From DATMYQ01 sp035560935 (GTDB lineage Bacteria; Bacillota; Negativicutes; Sporomusales; Sporomusaceae), in assembly GCA_035560935.1 (NCBI GenBank), contig DATMYQ010000001.1:1-5407 (forward strand): a stretch of DNA of 5,407 bases, given 5' to 3'. Both the position numbers and the translations under genes were made by a program. Below the pieces are notes generated by a model. It made no database searches and was not told the DNA's origin. It worked only from the letters and a program-made list of their open reading frames with translations. Shown in pieces: positions 1 to 4,429 of the stretch (its first letter is position 1; each line of letters starts with the position of its first letter).

Positions 1-200
1 CAAAAAATAGAGCGCACAAATTCATTGGTAATAGGTAACATCACCGTGATTCCCGTATCAATAATGATTTCCTGGTCTGCATCAATAATAAAAACGATAA
101 AAAAACGATTATTGTAATGGGCGTTAATCGGATTTGTCACCGTCGTACGGGCTTCTCCTACAATATAAATGGTGCTTTTCTCATAGCGGGGTGACAACAT
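1..200 (-). CDS. DUF3870-like protein, N-terminal part (cut by window edge)
   Basis: Reading the minus strand from an ATG at 200-198 gives 66 codons with no stop before the edge. The protein begins MLSPRYEKSTIYIVGEART and continues with an IVFIIDADQEIIIDTGITV segment, ending FVRSIF at the edge. The opening 'T-(I/V)-Y-(I/V)-VGEA(R/K)T', a short Asn-Pro-Ile stretch, a beta strand with an acidic turn and a final 'F(I/V)RSIF' are the pattern I remember for DUF3870, a small (about 100 aa) family of unknown function found mainly in Clostridia and Negativicutes. The C-terminal third is outside the window. The start is uncertain: a GTG at 215-213, five codons upstream, has a better ribosome binding site (AAGGGA, about 8 nt away), while the ATG has only a weak one. 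An in-frame stop lies at 221-219, so the gene cannot begin further upstream. A good minus-strand promoter lies at 324-352. Its role is unknown; the family call rests on recall of the pattern, not on a search. Confidence 0.72.
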   Translation of the reverse strand, partial: MLSPRYEKSTIYIVGEARTTVTNPINAHYNNRFFIVFIIDADQEIIIDTGITVMLPITNEFVRSIF

Positions 201-323
201 AGTATCTTTACACACGTTTTATATCCCTTGCCTGTAGACATCGCTGCCATTCGTTAAAATAAATGACGTCTCCGCAAAAAATAAACGAAGGCGCCAGTGC
301 CAGTGAAACTATAATTTGTGTTT

Positions 324-352
324 ATGTTACCAAATATTCTGAGAGATGTCAA
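324..352 (-). promoter_or_regulatory. Sigma-70/SigA-type promoter of the DUF3870-like gene
   Basis: On the minus strand a consensus -35 TTGACA (352-347) is followed after exactly 17 bp by a -10 TAACAT (329-324). Expected transcription start is near 317, giving a leader of roughly 100-115 nt before the DUF3870-like start codon. The consensus -35 and ideal spacing make this the best promoter candidate for that gene. Confidence 0.6.
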
Positions 353-445
353 TGATGAAGAGGTTAAAATTTTTGATGCAGTACCCGAATTGTTGCCTGC
401 TTTCTTGCATTAAATATTAGCAATGTCTTGGAATTTTTGTTATTT

Positions 446-477
446 CAGTCACACTTCTGTAACACAACTGTTAAAAT
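446..477 (+). promoter_or_regulatory. Extended -10 promoter of the small exported protein, with a degenerate Pho-box-like upstream element
   Basis: TG-T-TAAAAT at 469-477 is an extended -10 element, placing the transcription start near 484, about 32 nt before the ATG at 516. There is no good -35 at 17 bp. Instead two related half-sites spaced 11 bp apart, CAGTCAC (446-452) and CTGTAAC (457-463), lie directly upstream. The stretch 448-464 matches 946-962 (upstream of the small RNA candidate) at 14 of 17 positions, which suggests a shared regulator. The gap from the second half-site to the -10 is 8 bp here, against 10 bp at the other promoter, so the assignment is weaker. Confidence 0.45.
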
Positions 478-515
478 ACGATGTTAAGATAAGCTTACAA
501 GAAAGGGGTGGCGAC

Positions 516-872
516 ATGAATACCATAGCAAAGAAGGCAATTATATACTCAATGGTTGGACTTATGCAACTGGGATTAGGCGTATCAGTAATTGAGGCAT
601 CTCCGCATGATGACCGGGAGCGTCAGGAACAGCGCCATGAACAGCGCCATGAAAAACGGCATGAACAGCGACCGGAGCCCCGTCATGAACAGTATGCTGA
701 GCGGGATCACCGGATGCAAATGGAAAGAGAACGCCACGAACGGGAAATGCAACGTCGGGAACATGAGGAAGAACGGGAATGGCGCGAACGGCAAGATCGT
801 GAAAAAGCCCATCACGAAGAAGTGATGAGGACTATTGGCGGCGTAGCGCTGTTATATCTTCTGACAAAATAA
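516..872 (+). CDS. Small exported Glu/Arg/His-rich protein of unknown function
   Basis: The protein has 118 residues. Residues 1-28 form a typical signal peptide: MNTIAKKA, a hydrophobic core IIYSMVGLMQLGLGVSVI, and a likely cleavage after IEA. The mature part (about 30-103) is almost entirely Glu, Arg, Gln, His and Met, with 10 His, no Cys and alternating E/R spacing. Such a composition favours a long single alpha helix or coiled coil in the periplasm. Residues 38-61 are tandem four-residue units of the type E-Q-R-H. The C-terminus, IGGVALLYLLTK, is a short hydrophobic tail that could associate with a membrane. I chose ATG 516 because an AAAGGGG ribosome binding site (502-508) lies 7 nt upstream and the extended -10 promoter lies between it and the more distant in-frame ATG at 423. 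The His richness could mean metal binding, but no defined motif supports this. I do not recognise the family. Confidence 0.75.
   Translation: MNTIAKKAIIYSMVGLMQLGLGVSVIEASPHDDRERQEQRHEQRHEKRHEQRPEPRHEQYAERDHRMQMERERHEREMQRREHEEEREWRERQDREKAHHEEVMRTIGGVALLYLLTK
627..710 (+). repeat. 12-bp tandem repeat inside the small exported protein gene
   Basis: Seven consecutive 12-bp units encode four-residue blocks: EQRH, EQRH, EKRH, EQRP, EPRH, EQYA, ERDH. The first two units (627-650) are identical at the DNA level (gaacagcgccat); later units have diverged progressively. The unit is in frame, so expansion or contraction would change helix length without breaking the reading frame. Confidence 0.8.
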
Positions 873-911
873 GCAATTCAAGAGAGTGATTTGCCTACAT
901 AAAATATGACT

Positions 912-951
912 TGTGACATAAAAATCGTCTTGGGATGACTTTTATGTCACA
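912..951. repeat. Long perfect inverted repeat (12-bp arms) downstream of the small exported protein gene
   Basis: TGTGACATAAAA (912-923) is exactly complementary to TTTTATGTCACA (940-951). The intervening 16 bp can extend the stem: after one mismatch, TCGTC (925-929) pairs with GATGA (934-938) with one G-U pair, leaving a TTGG loop. In RNA this would be a stable 17-bp hairpin 40 nt after the stop codon at 872. It is not followed by a T tract, so it is not a classical terminator. It could be a 3' stabilising hairpin or a DNA operator, since its right arm contains the first half-site of the adjoining Pho-box-like promoter. Confidence 0.8.
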
Positions 952-977
952 CTCTTGTCACAAACACCCCGTATAAT
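944..977 (+). promoter_or_regulatory. Pho-box-like activator-dependent promoter of the small RNA candidate
   Basis: ATGTCAC (944-950) and TTGTCAC (955-961) are direct repeats 11 bp apart. A consensus -10 TATAAT (972-977) follows after exactly 10 bp, and no consensus -35 is present at 17 bp. From established knowledge, E. coli PhoB sites are 11-bp direct repeats of CTGTCAT-type half-sites replacing the -35, and in phoA a TTGTCAC half-site is followed by 10 bp and TATAGT, the same geometry as here. This suggests activation by an OmpR/PhoB-family response regulator. Whether the signal is phosphate is inference. Confidence 0.5.
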
Positions 978-983
978 AAACTC

Positions 984-1062
984 ATAGCTAATCCGCAGGG
1001 AAACCTGCTGACATAAACTTACTCCCCTTCAAGACCGTCCGGTAACTCCGGCGGTTTTTTTT
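984..1062 (+). ncRNA. Candidate small regulatory RNA of about 79 nt
   Basis: The -10 TATAAT at 972-977 predicts a start near 984, and an intrinsic terminator ends the unit at 1062. No ATG, GTG or TTG codon occurs before the terminator's T tract, so the transcript is non-coding. Order of elements: a short 5' tail, a hairpin GCAGG-GAAA-CCTGC (995-1008) capped by a GNRA tetraloop, a predicted unpaired stretch (1009-1033) containing ACTCCCCTTC (1021-1030), and the terminator hairpin. The CU-rich stretch is complementary to AAGGGG ribosome binding sites, including those before the small exported protein (503-508) and the HlyD gene (2047-2052). This is the layout of base-pairing small RNAs of Firmicutes with C-rich seeds, such as RsaE/RoxS. 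Alternatives are a leader whose terminator attenuates transcription toward the marR gene, or simply the 3' end of the upstream gene. I do not recognise it as a named riboswitch. Confidence 0.45.
1034..1062 (+). terminator. Rho-independent terminator
   Basis: ACCG (1034-1037) pairs with CGGT (1052-1055), and CCGG (1039-1042) pairs with CCGG (1048-1051), with one bulged T at 1038 and a TAACT loop. The GC-rich stem runs straight into eight consecutive Ts (1055-1062, the first one paired). This ends the small RNA candidate and would also stop readthrough from the small exported protein gene. Confidence 0.82.
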
Positions 1063-1187
1063 CGTAATGACAGAAAGAGGACACTGATTTTATGCCTAAA
1101 TACTTGAGATTTATTGTGCGTTGTGGCAGGTTGAAAGCATTAATGAACACACAATAGGTGAAGAAAGATAGGGAATCTATTTTTTTG
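1063..1187. other. Intergenic stretch with nothing recognised
   Basis: Between the terminator and the marR promoter I see no supported gene. The best plus-strand frame, ATG at 1092, gives 17 residues (MPKYLRFIVRCGRLKALM and so on to a TAG) with an AAAGAGG 11 nt upstream. That is too short and too weakly supported to annotate. A run of seven Ts precedes the palindrome at 1188. Confidence 0.5.
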
Positions 1188-1209
1188 CGGCTTTGCTTTG
1201 ACAAAGCCG
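1188..1209. repeat. 8-bp perfect inverted repeat overlapping the marR promoter -35
   Basis: CGGCTTTG (1188-1195) and CAAAGCCG (1202-1209) are perfect complements separated by six bases. The -35 TTGACA (1198-1203) falls in the loop and the right arm. No T tract follows on either strand, so it is not a good terminator. It may be a second regulator site or serve to block readthrough from upstream. Confidence 0.65.
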
Positions 1210-1226
1210 TAACTCTGTTTTATACT
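1198..1226 (+). promoter_or_regulatory. Strong SigA-type promoter of the marR gene
   Basis: A consensus -35 TTGACA (1198-1203), 17-bp spacer and -10 TATACT (1221-1226) predict a transcription start near 1233. That start falls inside the TTAGTCGGCTAA operator core, so a repressor bound there would block open-complex formation. The arrangement implies negative autoregulation of the marR gene. Confidence 0.8.
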
Positions 1227-1247
1227 TATGATTAGTCGGCTAACTAT
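1227..1247. promoter_or_regulatory. MarR-type operator, copy 1 (marR promoter)
   Basis: The core TTAGTCGGCTAA (1232-1243) is an imperfect palindrome with arms TTAG/CTAA. Over 21 bp it matches copy 3 at 19 positions and, read on the opposite strand, copy 2 at 19 positions. It begins five bases after the -10 and covers the expected transcription start. Length and symmetry fit the sites bound by MarR dimers. Confidence 0.8.
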
Positions 1248-1267
1248 AAGAGAGGCGGGATGACTTG

Positions 1268-1765
1268 ATGGCTTTGCGGTATACGATCCGCGATTTGCCG
1301 AGGCGTGAAGGTCTCCGGCGGTTTGCAGAACAGATCCCGGAGGTTGATGTTTCCGCAGTGGAACTGCTGGTGCAGTTTTTGCAGACTTCTTCCGATATTC
1401 AGTACACCATTTTCGATATACTGGAGCGAAAGTATAAACTTTCCGAAGGCAAATTGGTGGTTATGATTATTCTTTATCACGAACCGGAGGGGATTGCGCC
1501 CTCCAAATTGGCGGAGAAGGCGTGTGTGACACGTGCGACGATCAGCGCGATGCTGCATAGGATGGTTCGCGATAAATTGGCCTGGGTTGTTTGTGATTCG
1601 ACAGACGGGCGAGGAAAACTTGTGGCACTGACGGAAAGAGGACGATCTCTTATGGATGAAATCCTGCCGGGGCATTTTTTACGCACGGCGCAATTGATGA
1701 AGAATCTAACGGAAGAAGAACGGCACACCTTGATCGGATTACTCAAGAAGATTGATGTGAGTTGA
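1268..1765 (+). CDS. MarR-family transcriptional regulator
   Basis: The protein has 165 residues, slightly longer than the usual 140-150 because of an N-terminal extension (about residues 1-28, rich in Arg). Dimerisation helices are likely at about 28-58 and 130-162. The winged helix-turn-helix is clear: a 'GIAPSKLAEKACVTRATISAML' stretch at 75-96 (helix-turn-helix), then the wing 'DSTDGRGKLVALTERGR' at 110-126, which matches the family's D-x-R-(x)n-LT-x-x-G pattern. Cys86 lies at the recognition helix and Cys109 just before the wing; an OhrR-like redox cysteine near the N-terminus is absent. I chose ATG 1268 (GGCGGGA about 7 nt upstream); TTG 1265 directly before it is also possible. Such proteins repress efflux genes and release DNA on binding small aromatic or amphipathic ligands. 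The three near-identical palindromes at its own promoter and before the HlyD gene indicate that it represses itself and the export operon. The ligand cannot be told from the sequence. Confidence 0.93.
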   Translation: MALRYTIRDLPRREGLRRFAEQIPEVDVSAVELLVQFLQTSSDIQYTIFDILERKYKLSEGKLVVMIILYHEPEGIAPSKLAEKACVTRATISAMLHRMVRDKLAWVVCDSTDGRGKLVALTERGRSLMDEILPGHFLRTAQLMKNLTEEERHTLIGLLKKIDVS

Positions 1766-1871
1766 TTGTTTGCATTGCTATGGTACCAGATCTAAAGGAA
1801 AAATCATGAACTGAGTATTAAGCGAGAGCCCTTTTATTTAATGCATAACATCAGGGGAGAGGTTTGCTCAT

Positions 1872-1892
1872 ATAGTTAGCCGGCTAATGATA
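1872..1892. promoter_or_regulatory. MarR-type operator, copy 2
   Basis: The core TTAGCCGGCTAA (1876-1887) is a perfect 12-bp palindrome. Its 21-bp context is identical at 19 of 21 positions to the reverse complement of copy 1. It lies about 178 bp upstream of the HlyD start codon and overlaps a TATAGT hexamer. Confidence 0.8.
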
Positions 1893-1969
1893 GGCGTTTT
1901 GAAACTGAGATTATTCCAATAGCAACGGGAACGTACAGAGGGGGAGATTATTGAACATAAAATTCGTCA

Positions 1970-1990
1970 TGTGATTAGTCGGCTAATTAT
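1970..1990. promoter_or_regulatory. MarR-type operator, copy 3
   Basis: The core TTAGTCGGCTAA (1975-1986), flanked by A and T to give 14 bp, is identical in its core to copy 1 and matches it at 19 of 21 positions overall. It lies 99 bp centre-to-centre from copy 2 and directly before TATATT (1990-1995), so it probably blocks the promoter nearest the export operon. Confidence 0.8.
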
Positions 1991-2059
1991 ATATTGGGGA
2001 AAAGCGACAGGTAATGGCTCAGGTTATCGGTTTTGAAAAAAAGGACAAGGGGTATGCAG

Positions 2060-3193
2060 ATGAATTTAAAGCAAAAATCAATACGCATGGGAGTTGTTTT
2101 TTTATTATTACTTTTTATCGGCGGACTGCTGCTGGTATTTGCCGGACATGACGCGGTTACCATGGCCGCTAAGAAAAAAGAAGGAATTTTAACAGCGGAA
2201 CAGGTTAAAATCGCGTTTGAGAATATTGGTGGACGATTAGTCAGCGAACAGGTGAAAGAATCGCAGGAAGTCAAAAAAGGCGATGTTTTGATGGTTCTTG
2301 ACAGCGTGGATACAGATCTTGCCATCGAGCGGCTGCAGGCGCAAATTGCCCAGGTGGAGGCGCAAATTAACCAACAAAACGGCAGTATTGAGATCGGCCA
2401 TGCCAAAACGTCTACGAATGAGTTACAGTCGTATCGGCAAATTGAACAACAAAAAATGGCATTGGATGCTGCCCGGGCGACTTATGACAATCAGCAGCTT
2501 ACTTATAACCGCAAACTAAAATTGATGGAAACCGGCGCCATTTCCCAGTCGGAACTTGACAGCGCCCGGATGGCACTGGACGTTGCCACGGCCAATGCCG
2601 GACAGCAGCAGCGAATGCTGGAAAAAATGCTGGCCGGCACCGATGACGCCGCCAAAGAACAAGTTCTGGCGAACGGGAATGCCAGCAGTATCTATCTGCC
2701 GGAAATTGATCAACAGCGCCGGGACTTGGAAAATAGCAAATTCGGAGTGCAGGTTCTTATGCGGCAAAAACAGGATTTACAAGTGCAGCTGAAAGAATGG
2801 CAGGTAAAAAAAGAACGTCTGACGTTAAGAGCGCCCGAAGATGGGAAAGTGTTAAAAATCATTGCCAAAAGCGGAGAAATGGTCGCGGGCAATGCGCCGG
2901 TGATTTTGCTGGAAAGCAAACGGTTTTACTATGATGTTTACTTGGACGAACAACAGGCCGCACGCTTTAAAGTGGGTGATGAAATTGCCGGCACCGCCGT
3001 CGCCACGAAGAAAAACGTCCGGGGAACGGTTCGCTTTATTGAGGCGGCACCCGGCTTTGCCGATCTGAAGATGACCAGGGAAAAGGGGCAGTCCGATCTG
3101 GCTGCCTTTCAGGTCAGGATTTATGTTGAACCGGAAAATTTATTGCCGGGTATGACGATTGAGGTGAACACCAATGCATTCGCTAAAAGATGA
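2060..3193 (+). CDS. HlyD/EmrA-type membrane fusion protein (periplasmic adaptor)
   Basis: The protein has 377 residues, normal for the family. Residues 10-28 are a single N-terminal membrane anchor with most of the protein outside the inner membrane. The order is that of periplasmic adaptors: first lipoyl half 57-81 (GGRLVSEQVKE...VKKGDVLMVLD), a long alpha-helical hairpin about 84-252, second lipoyl half 256-285 (LRAPEDGKVLKII...GEMVAGNAPVILLE), then a beta-barrel and C-terminal strands. The hairpin tip has R151, L155 and S162 in NRKLKLMETGAIS, spaced as in the RLS motif by which AcrA/MacA-type adaptors meet TolC. ATG 2060 is preferred because AAGGGG (2047-2052) lies 7 nt upstream; ATG 2054 and TTG 2033 are in frame and possible. 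It should bridge the downstream permease and the TolC-like channel encoded two genes further on. The substrate is unknown. Confidence 0.93.
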   Translation: MNLKQKSIRMGVVFLLLLFIGGLLLVFAGHDAVTMAAKKKEGILTAEQVKIAFENIGGRLVSEQVKESQEVKKGDVLMVLDSVDTDLAIERLQAQIAQVEAQINQQNGSIEIGHAKTSTNELQSYRQIEQQKMALDAARATYDNQQLTYNRKLKLMETGAISQSELDSARMALDVATANAGQQQRMLEKMLAGTDDAAKEQVLANGNASSIYLPEIDQQRRDLENSKFGVQVLMRQKQDLQVQLKEWQVKKERLTLRAPEDGKVLKIIAKSGEMVAGNAPVILLESKRFYYDVYLDEQQAARFKVGDEIAGTAVATKKNVRGTVRFIEAAPGFADLKMTREKGQSDLAAFQVRIYVEPENLLPGMTIEVNTNAFAKR

Positions 3194-4364
3194 GCTGGCT
3201 TATTTTTTTTCGGGAAAGGGCATGCCCTATGTCAAGGTTTCCATTATGGTTGCCCTCGTTGTTTCCTTGCTGTTTACGGCGATGTTTTCCAATAATTATA
3301 TTCGAGACGGTAAAATAGCCGTTATTGATTTGGATAATTCCAAGTTCAGTCATGAATTTATTGATGATATGAACGCGTCGCCTTATCTTGCCGTCAAAGA
3401 TGTCTTAAATGTTCCCGCTGACCCGAAAACGCTGTTGTATGGAGATCAATATCTTGCGGTGGTTTACCTGCCGGTTGGTTTTGAAAAAAACCGTTACAGC
3501 GCCGGCGCCAATAATATCGGTGTTATTTATGATAATACCAATGCAGCCCAAAGTGGTAATATTCGCGGCGCTCTCAATACCATTGTCGCCATTCAGAATC
3601 AAAAAATCGGTTTGCCGAAGGTGCAGGAACTGGGCCTTAATGCGGAACAGACATCAGCGGTACTGAACAACATTTCACTGAAAGAACGGCTGCTGTTTAA
3701 TCCTACTGGTTCCTCCAGCAATTCAACCACTATGGGATTCTTGTTCTTTTTTTCTTCCATGTTTTTTGTCTTTGCGACCATTGGGATGATTTCACGGTTG
3801 CGTTTGGAAGGGAAATGGACGGATCAGTTGTTGAAAGGAAGCCCTTTTGATTTGATGCTGCGCCTCGTACCGTATGCGATTTGTCTGATAGGTTCACTAA
3901 TGATCGGCCTCTGTGTGCTGAGAGTGATCGGCGACTTGAGTTTTACAGGAAGTATTTTCACGCTGCTGTTGTCCATGCTGCTGTTGACGGCAGCGCTTGG
4001 CTTTATGAGCATGCTGTTCGGCTGGGGAGCAGCGAATCCGGGAATTGCAGCAAGTCGAATGATTTTGTTCATACCAGGCGGTTTTATTCTTGGTGGACAG
4101 ACCGGGCCTATCGATATTTTACCGGGGTGGGTTCAGTTTATGTCGAATGTGTTTCCGCTGGTATGGGAGTACCGTTTGGCCCGGGATATTATTTTGCGCG
4201 GTGCGTCTTTTATGGATACTGCGCAGGGGTTTGGCGGATTTATGATCTATACGGGGCTTCTTGCCGTGCTCGTATGTATGCGGTTTTATCGTGAGCGTCA
4301 AGCGATCCTGGTGCGAGATAGCAAGGTTGCCGCGCAGGGTAAAATGGCGGCGGATATGACATGA
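3174..4364 (+). CDS. ABC-2-type transporter permease
   Basis: The protein has 396 residues. It shows one membrane helix near the N-terminus (about 21-38), a large extracytoplasmic domain (about 39-186, starting RDGKIAVIDLDNSKFSHEFI), and five further helices (about 187-206, 231-252, 259-284, 291-309, 352-370). This is the ABC2_membrane_3 (YhhJ/YbhR-like) architecture. The cytosolic loop SRLRLEGKWTDQLLKGSPFDLMLRL corresponds to the conserved coupling segment of ABC-2 permeases, and FPLVWEYRLARDIILRGA to the conserved segment before the last helix. The start ATG at 3174 overlaps the adaptor gene by 20 bp and has GAGGTG 7 nt upstream, so the two are translationally coupled. ABC-2 permeases normally work as dimers with a separate or fused ATPase. 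No ATPase domain is seen in this protein or elsewhere in the window; it may lie downstream or be shared. Substrate unknown; drugs, lipids or secondary metabolites are typical. Confidence 0.88.
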   Translation: MHSLKDELAYFFSGKGMPYVKVSIMVALVVSLLFTAMFSNNYIRDGKIAVIDLDNSKFSHEFIDDMNASPYLAVKDVLNVPADPKTLLYGDQYLAVVYLPVGFEKNRYSAGANNIGVIYDNTNAAQSGNIRGALNTIVAIQNQKIGLPKVQELGLNAEQTSAVLNNISLKERLLFNPTGSSSNSTTMGFLFFFSSMFFVFATIGMISRLRLEGKWTDQLLKGSPFDLMLRLVPYAICLIGSLMIGLCVLRVIGDLSFTGSIFTLLLSMLLLTAALGFMSMLFGWGAANPGIAASRMILFIPGGFILGGQTGPIDILPGWVQFMSNVFPLVWEYRLARDIILRGASFMDTAQGFGGFMIYTGLLAVLVCMRFYRERQAILVRDSKVAAQGKMAADMT

Positions 4365-4429
4365 ACAAAGAAGGCAGCGGGTCGGTGCTTCTAAAAGAAT
4401 AGACCGAAAAGCGGAAAGGAAAATAAGAT

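Larger units (their letters stand above)
201..515. other. Divergent intergenic region with promoters for both flanking genes
   Basis: This 315-bp stretch separates the leftward DUF3870-like gene from the rightward small exported protein gene. It holds the minus-strand promoter (324-352), the plus-strand extended -10 promoter (469-477) and two tandem CCAGTG hexamers at 295-306. A TATAAT at 310-315 on the plus strand has no recognisable -35 partner. A 22-codon plus-strand frame (352-420) exists but is weakly supported. Nothing else is recognised here. Confidence 0.6.
1766..2059 (+). promoter_or_regulatory. Control region of the export operon, with two MarR-type operators
   Basis: This 294-bp gap contains no supported gene. 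It holds operators at 1872-1892 and 1970-1990. Promoter elements are ambiguous: TATAGT (1871-1876) overlaps the first operator and TATATT (1990-1995) directly follows the second, neither with a convincing -35 at 17 bp. TTGCTC (1864-1869) and TTGAAC (1951-1956) are the nearest -35-like hexamers. No clear terminator follows the marR stop, so readthrough from marR into the operon is possible. AGGGGAG (1853-1859) and GGGGAG (1941-1946) resemble ribosome binding sites but precede no supported frame. Confidence 0.6.

Noticed and set aside
423..515. An N-terminal extension of the small exported protein from ATG 423.
   Set aside because: It would place 31 residues before a complete signal peptide, it has no ribosome binding site, and the extended -10 promoter at 469-477 lies inside it.
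627..710. The 12-bp repeats as a CRISPR or other non-coding array.
   Set aside because: The units are contiguous with no spacers and in frame with a coding sequence.
585..815. Frames of 76-77 residues on both strands across the small exported protein gene.
   Set aside because: They are shadows produced by the repetitive codons of the 516-872 gene; that frame has the ribosome binding site and the signal peptide.
984..1062. A known riboswitch class (c-di-GMP, fluoride, preQ1, guanidine) ending in the terminator.
   Set aside because: None of the conserved core sequences I know for these classes are present, and the next gene is about 200 bp away with its own strong promoter.
1019..1204. A 61-residue minus-strand frame over the terminator and marR leader.
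   Set aside because: It runs through the terminator stem and T tract, has no plausible domain and its neighbours have their signals on the opposite strand.
2014..2151. A 45-codon plus-strand frame (MAQVIGFEKKDKGYADEF and onward) overlapping the start of the HlyD gene.
   Set aside because: It runs out of frame through the HlyD membrane anchor, its ribosome binding site (ACAGG) is too close to the ATG, and its second half resembles no protein.
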